Origin: an uncultured Selenomonadales bacterium
Lineage (GTDB): Bacteria; Bacillota; Negativicutes; Selenomonadales; Selenomonadaceae
DNA length: 51,858 nt
Assembly: GCA_946543495.1 (NCBI GenBank)
Contig: CAMNLS010000001.1
Span: forward strand, 1 to 51,858
Direction of reading: 5' to 3'
Under the pieces are notes generated by a model that ran no database searches, had not been told where the DNA came from, and was given only the letters and a program-made list of their open reading frames with translations. The position numbers and the translations under genes were made by a program. This document shows positions 26,076-34,802 of this stretch, one piece after another; position 1 is the stretch's first letter, and each line of letters starts with the position of its first letter.

Positions 26076-27437
26076 ATGAAAAAACTTTTTGAATCAATCG
26101 AATTAAGCAATTTGCACATTAAAAATCGTCTTGTTAGGTCGGCTACGTGGGAAAATTTAGCAGAAAATGACGGTTCAATCGGCGAAAATACTTACGAAAT
26201 TTATCGCGAACTTTCAAAAGGCGGCGTAGGTGCGATTATAACCGGATTTACAAGCGTTTCGTCTGATGATTTTTATTTCGGCGGCATGATGCGCCTTTCC
26301 GACAATAAATTGATTCCGCAGTATAAAAAATTGGTCGAAATTATTCATAATGAGCACTGCGCGGCGATTAGTCAGCTTGCACTCGGCGCATTTTATAAAA
26401 ATTACGTAGAAATCGGCGAAAATGAACTTTCTACGGCTGAAGTCGAAAATATTATTAAAATGTTCGTAGACGCGGCGATTCGCGCTGAAATTTGCGGTTT
26501 CGACGGCGTTCAGATTCACGCGGCGCATTTTTTCTTCCTCAGTCGCTTTATCAGTTCAAAAATCAATCACCGAACAGATAAATTCGGCGGCTCAACGGAA
26601 AATCGCGCTCAAATTCTGCTTGAAATACTGCGCGGAATAAAAAAATCTGCGCCAAAACTCCACGTCACGATAAAAATTAACTCAAGTGACTTTGTTTACG
26701 GCGGTTTGGAAGAAAATGAGAGCCTTAAAATTTGTAAAATGCTTGAGGCGGCGGGAATTGATTTTATTTACGCGCAAACCAACGACGCGCTCGGAGAAAT
26801 TGAAACTTACAACGTAAAAACCGGCGAAAAAGAGCTAATCGGCTCGTGGAACGAAAGATTTTCCTACACCGACGAAGATATTGACGCATATTTGGATTTT
26901 GCGGCTAAAAATTATAAAAATATCATTTTGGCAGGGCATTCACTCGGCGCAAACAAAGTTATTTACTATTTGGCGCATCATCACGATAAAAATCGGGTTA
27001 AAAAGTTTATTTTGATGAGTCCGGCGAATTTAACGCACATGATGAGCGGAGTTAGCGACGGCGAACGCGATTTTATAGAAAAATTGGTTCGATACGGTCG
27101 CGGCGATAAAATTTTGCCGTTTTACTTTATGGGTTGGGTGTTATGCACGGCGAACACTGCGCATGACTGGTTGAGCGGCATTTTGGACAACACGAACGGG
27201 AAAAATTTCAGTCAGTTGGAGCAAATAACGCACGAAGGCGCGTTGATAATCGGAACGTACGATAATTTCACGGACGGAGACCCTTCGGGGTTCTTAAAAA
27301 TGATAAATTCGCACATGAAGACGGCTGAAAGGAATAAATTAATCTTCATCGAGCGAACGGGGCATACATATCAGCAAAAACACGCGGAGATAGCGGAGAT
27401 AATCAAAAATTTAGCGGTTGAATGGAGTTTGGAGTAA
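26076..27437 (+). CDS. In-frame chimera: truncated Old Yellow Enzyme barrel fused to the rear of an alpha/beta hydrolase
   Basis: One open frame of 453 residues joins two unrelated parts. Residues 1 to about 237 are the front of an NADH:flavin oxidoreductase (IKNRLVRSATWE at the start, GFDGVQIHAAHFFFLSRFIS, NRTDKFGGS-like motif NHRTDKFGGSTENR), ending before the C-terminal FMN-phosphate strands. From about 240 the sequence is an alpha/beta hydrolase: LAGHSLGANK nucleophile elbow, a late RTGHTYQQKH histidine, but without the N-terminal strands. Usual lengths are about 350 and 290 residues. A deletion joining two neighbouring genes in frame explains this best. Flavin enzyme activity is unlikely; an assembly join is possible. 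Confidence 0.75.
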   Translation: MKKLFESIELSNLHIKNRLVRSATWENLAENDGSIGENTYEIYRELSKGGVGAIITGFTSVSSDDFYFGGMMRLSDNKLIPQYKKLVEIIHNEHCAAISQLALGAFYKNYVEIGENELSTAEVENIIKMFVDAAIRAEICGFDGVQIHAAHFFFLSRFISSKINHRTDKFGGSTENRAQILLEILRGIKKSAPKLHVTIKINSSDFVYGGLEENESLKICKMLEAAGIDFIYAQTNDALGEIETYNVKTGEKELIGSWNERFSYTDEDIDAYLDFAAKNYKNIILAGHSLGANKVIYYLAHHHDKNRVKKFILMSPANLTHMMSGVSDGERDFIEKLVRYGRGDKILPFYFMGWVLCTANTAHDWLSGILDNTNGKNFSQLEQITHEGALIIGTYDNFTDGDPSGFLKMINSHMKTAERNKLIFIERTGHTYQQKHAEIAEIIKNLAVEWSLE

Positions 27438-27443
27438 AAATTT

Positions 27444-27473
27444 AATCCTCGACGGATTTGTCGGGGATTTTTT
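27444..27473 (+). terminator. Rho-independent terminator after the chimera gene
   Basis: AATCCTCGAC (27444-27453) pairs with GTCGGGGATT (27460-27469) with one G-U pair and is followed by a T-run. Confidence 0.85.
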
Positions 27474-27486
27474 AGTTCAAAAGAGA

Positions 27487-27626
27487 TTTGGAGCGTCGAA
27501 AACGTCTGTGAAACTGATTTTGGAGCTTTGAAACGCGTTTGGAGCCGTGAAACTTGTTTGGAGCGTCAAAAACGTCTTTGAAACTGATTTTGGAGCTTTG
27601 AAATGAGTTTTGAGCTTTAAAAACGT
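27487..27626. repeat. 70-bp tandem duplication built from ~20-bp subunits, intergenic
   Basis: The segment from 27487 repeats from 27557 with few mismatches (shared core GGAGCGTC then ACGTCT, CTGATTTTGGAGCTTTGAAA). Within each copy a shorter unit of the form TTTGGAGC-N3-GAAA recurs every 20-30 bp, and further degenerate units reach about 27640. It lies between a terminator and the next promoter, so it is probably not transcribed from either neighbour. No other gene is seen in 27438-27770. Confidence 0.75.
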
Positions 27627-27712
27627 CTTTGAAGGTGGATTTGAAAGGGCAAAAATGAAATTCCCAAATATGGTAATTTGTCAAATGGAGGTTTAGCGGG
27701 CGAAAAAATTTT

Positions 27713-27741
27713 TTGGCGCGGCTGATAAAATCTGATATAAT
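27713..27741 (+). promoter_or_regulatory. Promoter of the LtaS-like gene
   Basis: TTGGCG (27713-27718) and TATAAT (27736-27741) with a 17-bp spacer, 30 bp before the start codon. Confidence 0.6.
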
Positions 27742-27770
27742 AGCGGAAAAACTAAATGGGAGGAGCTTGG

Positions 27771-29759
27771 GTGTTGAAGTTCCTAAAAAGATTCTTTGAA
27801 GGCGTCCAACGCGACGCAAGGTTATTTTTTTTCGTATTGATACTGCTTGAAGTCTATCGCGGGCTATTTATCCTCTTCATGTCGAATTACATGAGCACGG
27901 AGTCTGGAGCGGGGCAAATATTTTCTGCGATGTTCACGGGCTTGCGATTGAGCTTGAAAACGGCGGGCGCAGTAACTTTAATATCGTTTATTTTGGTTAC
28001 GATTATCGGTTTGCGAACTCGATTGCGGCTTTTAATCGGAATAATAGCGTCGCTGGCATTTTCAATGCTATTTATGCTTAGATTTCCGTATTATCGGGCG
28101 TTTCAATCGACATTTGGAATGGAAGTCGTGCAAGGTTGGAATGACGACCTTTTATCGATAATCGTCACGATGTTTCAGGAATATGGGATAGCTTGGCGGT
28201 TTATCGTCGCGTTGATTCTTACTTTAATATGTATTGCGGCTTTAAGTCGGCTTTTGATGATAAAAACGTTTCCGCTCCCCGAATTCGACACTAAAACAAA
28301 AAATTTTGGCTTTTCGGCGGGTTTAATCGTTGGAATTTTTATTTTTGGGCTGTTCGTAAGGTTCGGAGGAAGTTTTACGTATGGAAATGGGATAAATTGG
28401 GAGAATGCGGGCGTCACGACCGATAATTTTTTAAATGAATGCATACTTGACGACGCGCAGGCGTTATATAGGGCGCGAGCAATGGCAAAACGTATGGAAG
28501 CGGGCGAAATTTCAGGTGTTGATGCGAAAAAAATTGTAGAATCCGCGCAGATAGTCGCCGTAAACAAAAATTTGACAGAACAGAACCTTGCGCCCTACCT
28601 TGAACGCAAATCACCCGGCGAACGCATACCAAAACCCAAGCATATCTTTATAATTTTGGGCGAAACGTTCATGCAATGGCCGATGCTGGGAAAATATGAC
28701 GAATTATTGGTTGCGGAAGGGATAAAATCGTTAATCGCGGAAGAAAATTGTTATTACAGCCGAAATTTTATGCCGAACGGAGATTTTACGTCCACAGCGA
28801 TAACTGGACTGGTTACGGGCTTGCCTGACGTGAATATTCGCGTAAATTATCAATCTCGAACGTATGAAAAGCTTTATATCACGTCAATGGCGGCTCCGTT
28901 CAAAGAATTGGGCTACAAAGTCGATTTTTGGTATGGAGGAATGCCAAGTTGGGATTCGATAGCAAAAATGAGTTTAGCGCAGGGCTTTGACAATTTTTAT
29001 GGCTATCCAGACTTCAACGCGCCAAAACAGACGACTTGGGGCACAAAGGACGAAAATTTATTCAACGCCTTGCTTGCGCACCTTGCCAGCGAGCCTCCGA
29101 CGGTTCATTTAATCATGACGACGACGAATCACCCGCCGTATAATCTTGATTTGGCTGTTGAAGGCTACGATTTGGAAAAAGTCACCGAAGCTTTGAAAAA
29201 AATCCCGAACGTCGACGACGTGAATCAGTTAGCGGTTGAGCTTGGGCATTATTGGTATATGGACGAGGTTATCACTAACTTTGTCCGCGCCGCGAGCGCA
29301 AAGTTTCCGGAAAGTCTTTTCGTCGTGACGGGCGACCATGCAGTTCGTTGCGACCCTTCGACGCACCCGACTATCTTTGAACATCAAAGCGTACCGTTCG
29401 TGTTGTATGGCGCGGGCATTACCAAAGAAATTCTTCCGCCCGATGCCGTCGGCGACCACATTTCGATTGTCCCAACGATTATCGAACTGATTGCTCCGAA
29501 GGACTTTGCTTATTACTCAATCGCGCCGAGCCTCTTCAACAGTGACGGCGTAGGATTTAATACGCAGGCATTTGTCACGGCGAAGGTTGCCGGGCAGATT
29601 GATTCGGACGTTATCGAATTGTTGCCGCACGTCGCCTCCAACGAACTCAACGACGTGAACTTAAACGACGAACGCGAACACGCTACGCAAATAATCAGCG
29701 CAATGCGGACGGTTGCTTGGTGGATGATTACGAACGGACTTTTCCTCGGCAACGAATAA
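27771..29759 (+). CDS. LtaS/MdoB-like sulfatase-fold phosphotransferase, membrane-anchored
   Basis: About 662 residues: four to five N-terminal membrane helices (to about residue 190), then an extracytoplasmic alkaline-phosphatase-superfamily domain with IFIILGETFMQW (metal-binding Glu), GDFTSTAITGLVTGLPD (candidate nucleophile Thr) and FVVTGDHAVR (metal-binding Asp-His). Relatives add glycerol phosphate or phosphoethanolamine to cell-surface glycolipids. In a diderm, decoration of LPS or membrane glucans is more likely than lipoteichoic acid synthesis. I chose the GTG at 27771 because GGAGG lies 7 bp upstream; the in-frame ATG at 27756 overlaps that site. Confidence 0.88.
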   Translation: MLKFLKRFFEGVQRDARLFFFVLILLEVYRGLFILFMSNYMSTESGAGQIFSAMFTGLRLSLKTAGAVTLISFILVTIIGLRTRLRLLIGIIASLAFSMLFMLRFPYYRAFQSTFGMEVVQGWNDDLLSIIVTMFQEYGIAWRFIVALILTLICIAALSRLLMIKTFPLPEFDTKTKNFGFSAGLIVGIFIFGLFVRFGGSFTYGNGINWENAGVTTDNFLNECILDDAQALYRARAMAKRMEAGEISGVDAKKIVESAQIVAVNKNLTEQNLAPYLERKSPGERIPKPKHIFIILGETFMQWPMLGKYDELLVAEGIKSLIAEENCYYSRNFMPNGDFTSTAITGLVTGLPDVNIRVNYQSRTYEKLYITSMAAPFKELGYKVDFWYGGMPSWDSIAKMSLAQGFDNFYGYPDFNAPKQTTWGTKDENLFNALLAHLASEPPTVHLIMTTTNHPPYNLDLAVEGYDLEKVTEALKKIPNVDDVNQLAVELGHYWYMDEVITNFVRAASAKFPESLFVVTGDHAVRCDPSTHPTIFEHQSVPFVLYGAGITKEILPPDAVGDHISIVPTIIELIAPKDFAYYSIAPSLFNSDGVGFNTQAFVTAKVAGQIDSDVIELLPHVASNELNDVNLNDEREHATQIISAMRTVAWWMITNGLFLGNE

Positions 29760-29764
29760 GCAAT

Positions 29765-29800
29765 AAAAAATCCCCCGCGTCATTGCAGGGGAATTTTTTT
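29765..29800. terminator. Bidirectional terminator between the LtaS-like gene and lctP
   Basis: A C-run and G-run stem (CCCC/GGGG with extended flanking A/T pairing) is bounded by six As on the left and seven Ts on the right, between two convergent genes. Confidence 0.8.
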
Positions 29801-29812
29801 GTTCAAAATGTT

Positions 29813-31330
29813 TTACAACATCGATTGTCCGAAGTAGACCACGCAACCCATAATCAAGATAAACGGCAAGTAGACTTTGACGGCGACTTTCATGAGCTGA
29901 CCTTCAATGCCGAATGCACCGACAGCCGCCGCGCCGATTGCGATTGATTGCGGGGAAATGATTTTGCCGACGCAAGAGCCTGCCGCGTTCGCCGCCGCTA
30001 TCCAAGCTTGAGCGTCTTGTTCAAGACCGATTGCAACAGCGGAATCAACTTGCAATTTGCTCAAAAGGACGCAGCTTGAAGTTGCCGAGCCTGTGATAAA
30101 CGCGCCGATTGAACCGATTAGCGGGGCGATGAACGGATAAATCGTTCCCGTCACGGCAACGGTTGTCGTCGCTACCGCCATCGTCATGCCAGAATAGCCC
30201 ATGATTCGTGCCGTAGCAATAATCGTGATAATCGTTATGAACGTCGGAATCAAAGTTTTAACTGTGCGCGAAAGGACGTTGATCATGTCGCTAATCGAGG
30301 CGTTATTAATCAAACCGCTGAGTACTGCGGATATAAAGATTATTGTCGGAGTCGTTATCCATTGGAAAGTAGTAGGGGCGGCGTCCGCGCCAGAGTAAAT
30401 CATAATTTTGGTATTTACGGTTTTGAGAACATCTGCAACGGCAGGTATGGAAGTGCCAATCAAAAAGATAAAAATAAGTATGAAGACAAGCCAAGCTCTT
30501 ATTGCCTCGCTGGGAGTTATTGAAAAATTTTCGTTGTAGTCGTCAATCTCGTATTCGGGGTCGTGTATGGGAAATTTTTTGCCGTAGACAACCAGCGCAC
30601 TCATTGAACACACAGCACCCGCTATTCCCGCCAAAGAGGCTCCTAATGTAGCAGCGGCAAGCAAAGACGGCAAACAGAACGCAATTCCGCCAACCAAGCA
30701 CGCGGGAATCATGCCTTTTAAAGCCTTCATCCCTCCATAGGCGATGAGCATGATAAACGGCATAAGAATCATCATTACACTAAGCTGAATCGCCGTATAT
30801 GAGGCTATCTGCAAAGGGTCAAAATTGGTGAGCTTTGCAAGCGTTGTTAAAGGCAAACCGACCGAGCCATATGAACTCATTGCGGCATTGGATAATAAGG
30901 AGACGATAACGGCTCCCACTGGCGTCACACCGACCGCAACCAACATACTTGCGCCGATAGCAACCGCCGTGCCGAAGCCCGACATACATTCAAGGAAGCC
31001 GCCGAAGCCCCATGCGATAATGAGTATCAGCATTCGTTTATCCGTTGAGACTGAGGACAGCATATCCTTAATTTTTTCCATGCCGCCGGTATGCACAGTC
31101 AAGTTATAGGCAAATATCGCCGAAACGATAACTCCGAGAATCGGCCATATCGCCATGAGTGCTCCTTCCAATGTTCCCGTTGCTACGTCCATTAGCGGCA
31201 TTTCAAAGCACTGGTTAGCGATGATAAAAGAGATAATCAGCGCGACGGGGCACGCCTTCCACGCTGGCAATTTCAAAACGCTCAACGCGACGATTAGCCA
31301 TAGGATTGGTGCTAATCCTTGAATAAACAA
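29813..31330 (-). CDS. lctP: L-lactate permease family transporter
   Basis: The 505-residue protein with about 12-14 membrane segments matches the LctP family: GFGGFLECMSGFGTAVAIGASML, GSVGLPLTTLAKLT and the C-terminal NAAGSCVGKIISPQSIAIG. It should import lactate or glycolate with protons. It starts at TTG, 5 bp after the rluD stop, and thus hangs on the 3' end of the cell-division string, an unusual place that suggests a lineage-specific addition. Confidence 0.94.
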   Translation of the reverse strand: MFIQGLAPILWLIVALSVLKLPAWKACPVALIISFIIANQCFEMPLMDVATGTLEGALMAIWPILGVIVSAIFAYNLTVHTGGMEKIKDMLSSVSTDKRMLILIIAWGFGGFLECMSGFGTAVAIGASMLVAVGVTPVGAVIVSLLSNAAMSSYGSVGLPLTTLAKLTNFDPLQIASYTAIQLSVMMILMPFIMLIAYGGMKALKGMIPACLVGGIAFCLPSLLAAATLGASLAGIAGAVCSMSALVVYGKKFPIHDPEYEIDDYNENFSITPSEAIRAWLVFILIFIFLIGTSIPAVADVLKTVNTKIMIYSGADAAPTTFQWITTPTIIFISAVLSGLINNASISDMINVLSRTVKTLIPTFITIITIIATARIMGYSGMTMAVATTTVAVTGTIYPFIAPLIGSIGAFITGSATSSCVLLSKLQVDSAVAIGLEQDAQAWIAAANAAGSCVGKIISPQSIAIGAAAVGAFGIEGQLMKVAVKVYLPFILIMGCVVYFGQSML

Positions 31331-31335
31331 TTTCC

Positions 31336-32241
31336 TCAGTCCTTTCCAAACTTTTTAAGCTGTTCCAAGACAAATTCCATGTCGTCGGGCAATGGAGCCG
31401 TAAACGTCATAAGCTCGCCGCTTGTCGGGTTAATCAAGCTTAGTGTGTGTGAGTGCAGTGCTTGCCCATCAATGTCAAAGGGATTCTTCCGCGTAGTATA
31501 TTTGGTGTCTCCTAAGAGCGGATGACCTATCGCCGTCATGTGTACGCGGATTTGATGCGTCCTGCCCGTTTGAAGCTTGCATTCAACGTAAGTGAACTCC
31601 TTAAAGCGTTCCAAGACTTTAAACTCCGTGACAGCAGGCTTGCCGCCCGCGACGATTGCCATCTTTTTACGGTCAACCTTATCGCGCCCGATTGCGCCCG
31701 TGATAATTCCTACGTTGTCAGTCAAGACGCCGTGAACGATTGCTAGATAATTCCTCGTGGCGGTTTTATTTTTAATCTGCGCGGCTAAGCTCAAATGCGC
31801 GGCGTCAGTCTTAGCAACGACCATAACGCCCGAAGTGTCCTTGTCGAGACGATGAACAATGCCCGGACGTTTGATGCCATTAATGCCCGATAAGTCCTTG
31901 CAATGATAAAGCAATGCATTAACCAACGTGCCACGCTTGACGGTCTCGGCGGGGTGAACAGTCATTCCGCGTGCCTTGTTGACGACGATTATATCCGCGT
32001 CTTCGTAGAGAATATCCAACGGCAAATCTTCGGGCAAGTACTCAACATCAGTGGCGGCGACCTCTTGAATAAAAATTTCTTCGCCGCCCGTGAGTTTAAA
32101 GCTCGCCTTGACCTTAGCACCGTCGACAGTTATCAAGCCGTCCGCGATTAACTTTTGAACATGCGAACGCGTCGCAGAAAGTTTTTCGCTAAGGTAAACG
32201 TCAAGCCGACTGTGCTCCGTCCCTTCGACAAATAAATTCAT
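31336..32241 (-). CDS. rluD: 23S rRNA pseudouridine synthase RluD family
   Basis: The 301-residue protein has an N-terminal S4 RNA-binding domain (RLDVYLSEKLSATRSHVQKLIADGLITV) and the RluA-type catalytic motif HRLDKDTSGVMVVAKT with the nucleophilic Asp, then LQTGRTHQIRVHM. It isomerises uridines in the 23S rRNA helix 69 region. The start overlaps lspA by 4 bp; the lspA-rluD (ylyB) pair is conserved in Firmicutes. Confidence 0.96.
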   Translation of the reverse strand: MNLFVEGTEHSRLDVYLSEKLSATRSHVQKLIADGLITVDGAKVKASFKLTGGEEIFIQEVAATDVEYLPEDLPLDILYEDADIIVVNKARGMTVHPAETVKRGTLVNALLYHCKDLSGINGIKRPGIVHRLDKDTSGVMVVAKTDAAHLSLAAQIKNKTATRNYLAIVHGVLTDNVGIITGAIGRDKVDRKKMAIVAGGKPAVTEFKVLERFKEFTYVECKLQTGRTHQIRVHMTAIGHPLLGDTKYTTRKNPFDIDGQALHSHTLSLINPTSGELMTFTAPLPDDMEFVLEQLKKFGKD

Positions 32242-32777
32242 CGTCTGATTTCCTCAACCTTACTTAGTCCGCCATCGAGCCGAAAAAGTATCGCGTAAAT
32301 CATGAAGCCCATACCCAAGACAATCGCAATGTCGGCAACGTTGAAGACTGGCCAAATCCTGAAGTCGAAGAAGTCAACAACGTAACCTGTCTGCGCCCTG
32401 TCGATTAAGTTCGCAACCGCCCCGCTCAATATAGCCGTCGCCCCCAGTCTAAGGAAAGTGTCCGACTTCTTAAGGAGCGGATAAAAGTAAGCCGTTGCCA
32501 AGATTAATACTAAGCCCGTGACTAGCAAAAACATTCGCTGATTGGAAAAGATTCCGAACGCCGCGCCCGGATTCAATATGTAGGTTAAGTGGAAGACGTT
32601 CTGCACAATCGGGATTGATTCGCCTGGTACCATTGACTTCATAACTAAAGCTTTGGTGAGTTGGTCGCACACGACGACGCCGACGAACAAAACTTTTTCC
32701 CAATTAAAGAACGCTATAGCAAACACGCACTCAACAACCAGCAAAATCTTTTTGAGGACGTCGACAAGAGATTTCAC
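32238..32777 (-). CDS. lspA: Lipoprotein signal peptidase (signal peptidase II)
   Basis: The 179-residue membrane protein carries the LspA signatures LNPGAAFGIF and the two catalytic aspartates in SGAVANLIDRAQTGYVVDFFDF followed by FNVADIAI. It cleaves signal peptides of prolipoproteins in the cytoplasmic membrane. The N-terminal about 20 residues extend beyond the usual length. It overlaps divIVA and rluD by 4 bp on each side, so translation is coupled. Confidence 0.96.
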   Translation of the reverse strand: MKSLVDVLKKILLVVECVFAIAFFNWEKVLFVGVVVCDQLTKALVMKSMVPGESIPIVQNVFHLTYILNPGAAFGIFSNQRMFLLVTGLVLILATAYFYPLLKKSDTFLRLGATAILSGAVANLIDRAQTGYVVDFFDFRIWPVFNVADIAIVLGMGFMIYAILFRLDGGLSKVEEIRR

Positions 32778-33508
32778 TTTGCCGCCCCCTTATCGCGGGC
32801 GGGCTTAACGGGCTTATAAGTTTTTGTTTCGTCGGTAACGGGCTTCGTGGAAATGTCAACGATATTTGGTTCAATGTCGTCGTCTTCAGGCTCTGGCTCG
32901 GATTTTTCTTCAAGCTTAGGCTCTTCGACGGTCGGCGCGGTCTTTTCGACAGGCGGCGCAGGTTCTTCGACAGGTTTTGGCTTATCTTCTGGCAAAATTT
33001 GTTTGACTGCCTCAGCAACGCTCGGAACGTCTTCAATCATTTGCTTTGTTAGCGTCAACTCGGATTCAAGGATTGTGCGCAACTTCATGAGGAACGCATT
33101 TTTCTCGCGAACGAATTTATCATACTCTGCCAAAATCGCATCGCGTTTTACCTTTGCGCTGTCAATCTGTTGCGTTGCCTCGTATTGTGCTTGGTCTTTA
33201 ATTTGTTGACACTCGCGGGCGGCGTTTTCCTTCATGGCGTCGGCATTCTTCCTTGCGGCGGCAATGACTTCATCTGCTGTGCGTTGAGCCACTATCAGCG
33301 TATCATTCATTGTCTTTTCCAATCCGCGATACTTTTCTAATTCCTTTTCCGTCGTATAAAGTTGAGTTTTAAGACGTTCGGTTTCATTCAAGAGCTTTTC
33401 AAAGTCAACAACGATTCTATCAAGAAAATCATCGACCTCGTTTTCATTGTAGCCACGAACCATCGCTTTCTTGAATTGATGATCGTGAATCTCCATTGGC
33501 GTAAGCAA
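32774..33508 (-). CDS. divIVA: DivIVA-family cell division / polarity protein
   Basis: The 244-residue protein begins with the DivIVA lipid-binding domain (LTPMEIHDHQFKKAMVRGYNENEVDDFLDRI), followed by a long coiled coil (about 35-165) and an acidic Pro/Glu-rich tail ending in basic residues. DivIVA binds curved membrane at septa and poles and recruits partners. TTG start with GGAGG 8 bp upstream. The tail is longer than in Bacillus DivIVA (164 residues). Confidence 0.95.
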   Translation of the reverse strand: MLTPMEIHDHQFKKAMVRGYNENEVDDFLDRIVVDFEKLLNETERLKTQLYTTEKELEKYRGLEKTMNDTLIVAQRTADEVIAAARKNADAMKENAARECQQIKDQAQYEATQQIDSAKVKRDAILAEYDKFVREKNAFLMKLRTILESELTLTKQMIEDVPSVAEAVKQILPEDKPKPVEEPAPPVEKTAPTVEEPKLEEKSEPEPEDDDIEPNIVDISTKPVTDETKTYKPVKPARDKGAAK

Positions 33509-33529
33509 CTATATCGCCTCCAAACTAAA

Positions 33530-33982
33530 TTAAGGATTATCAGACTCCTTGAATTTTTTATCATAGCGGAAGTTATGTCCGCCGTTCGTCGGGGGCGGCA
33601 GTTCCGCATTCTTCTTGTCACGCTCCGCCACTAAATCATCTGCCAAGAGCCAGCCCGCCGATTCAAGCATTGCTAATGAAACCGTTGGCGCAACCAGTTG
33701 ACCGATAAACGGTAAGACCTTTGAAATTTCTTTCGTGATGACTCGAAGTGGTTGATTTTTTATCGTCGCGATGATTGCACTGGTTGCCATGTTCTTTGCT
33801 ACCGATTCTGTTATCGAACCGCCGAACACGGATGCCAACGCCATTGCCATTGTCGTCATCGTCACGGTATCCACTGCTATTCCGACTCCTGGGGCGGGCA
33901 CTAAGTTTCCTGCCGCCGCCGCTGCCGCGTGTCCGTGAATTATCTTTTGACACTTTTTCTTTTCCTCTTCCGTCATTGGCAA
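33530..33982 (-). CDS. DUF697-like small membrane-associated protein
   Basis: The 150-residue protein contains an amphipathic/hydrophobic segment typical of DUF697 (HGHAAAAAAGNLVPAPGVGIAVDT, then MALASVFGGSITESVAKNM). Function is unknown; relatives associate with membrane GTPases. It occupies the place between ylmH and divIVA, inside the division operon where ylmG-type genes often occur. TTG start with GGAGG 8 bp upstream; ATG at 33976 is possible. Confidence 0.78.
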   Translation of the reverse strand: MPMTEEEKKKCQKIIHGHAAAAAAGNLVPAPGVGIAVDTVTMTTMAMALASVFGGSITESVAKNMATSAIIATIKNQPLRVITKEISKVLPFIGQLVAPTVSLAMLESAGWLLADDLVAERDKKNAELPPPTNGGHNFRYDKKFKESDNP

Positions 33983-33995
33983 GAAAATCTCCTCC

Positions 33996-34784
33996 TTAGA
34001 AGAATCTCTTTAACAGAACGCCGACGCGCCCCTTTTTAGTTTGCCCGCGAACCTCAACGACTTCCAAACGCCCACGCCCGCGCATACTAAGTATATCGCC
34101 TTCCTTAATAGACTGCGATGCATTCTTGACGGTCTGCCAGTTAAGTTTAATCTTCTCCGCAGCAATCTCCGTCGCCGCCTTACTTCTTGACATGCCAAAG
34201 CCCGCCGCCGCTATCGAATCTGCGCGAAGGGAAGCAACCGTTGCTTTAATCTCTTTAGTGCGCTCTTCTTTGGCAGAAATATTTTCCAACTCGTCAATCG
34301 AAGTCGTGACCGTCGTCCCACCGATTTGCGTCAAGTTCAGCGTGAAGTATTCGCCCATCTTTTTATCAATAAGAATCCTCGCGCAATCTTTAGTTGCGAT
34401 AATGTCGCCAATATATTCGCGGTCGACGCCGAGACTTAATATTGAGCCTAAAACATCACGATGACCGAGCCGAGCAAATTCGCCATTCCATTCCGCCTTG
34501 ATAACGTCAATTTCAAAGTTCGGCGTGCCTTTGAAGTCTTCACGACAAAAGGCGGCGCGTTGACGTTCAGCCCCGCGATAGCCGCCGTAAAAGTCGACGT
34601 TGAGTTCGCCGAGACTGTTAGCAATGACGCCTGCCATTTCCTGTTCAAAGGGCGACAGAAAACCCGTAAGCTTACACTTGCGACTTTTAACCGTCTGCGC
34701 GGCGAAGTCGACGAGCTTAACGGCGGACGCTTCGCCCGCGGTGCCTTTATAGTAACGAATAATTTTTTCTCTTGCGTCTTGCAT
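33996..34784 (-). CDS. ylmH: YlmH-type S4-domain RNA-binding protein
   Basis: The 262-residue protein shows an RRM-like YlmH core (FLSPFEQEMAGVIAN, GHRDVLGSILSLGVDREYIGDI) and a C-terminal S4 domain (VASLRADSIAAAGFGMSRSKAATEIAAEKIKLNW, then GDILSMRGRGRLEV). YlmH binds stalled 50S-nascent-chain complexes in Bacillus and is a constant member of the sepF-divIVA neighbourhood. It starts 18 bp after sepF. Confidence 0.93.
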   Translation of the reverse strand: MQDAREKIIRYYKGTAGEASAVKLVDFAAQTVKSRKCKLTGFLSPFEQEMAGVIANSLGELNVDFYGGYRGAERQRAAFCREDFKGTPNFEIDVIKAEWNGEFARLGHRDVLGSILSLGVDREYIGDIIATKDCARILIDKKMGEYFTLNLTQIGGTTVTTSIDELENISAKEERTKEIKATVASLRADSIAAAGFGMSRSKAATEIAAEKIKLNWQTVKNASQSIKEGDILSMRGRGRLEVVEVRGQTKKGRVGVLLKRFF

Positions 34785-34802
34785 ATCTCTAGTTCCTGGT
34801 TC

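Noticed and set aside
26076..27437. A frameshift as explanation for the two-part oxidoreductase/hydrolase gene
   Set aside because: The frame is open throughout and both parts are in the same frame; an in-frame deletion or join fits better than a frameshift.
27487..27640. CRISPR array
   Set aside because: Units are degenerate, of unequal spacing (20-30 bp) and lack unique spacers; no cas genes nearby.
27472..27819. A 115-residue minus-strand open frame with repeated KDVF and SFQSSK-like peptides
   Set aside because: It is only the 70-bp tandem repeat read in frame; it crosses the promoter and start of the LtaS-like gene and has no ribosome site.
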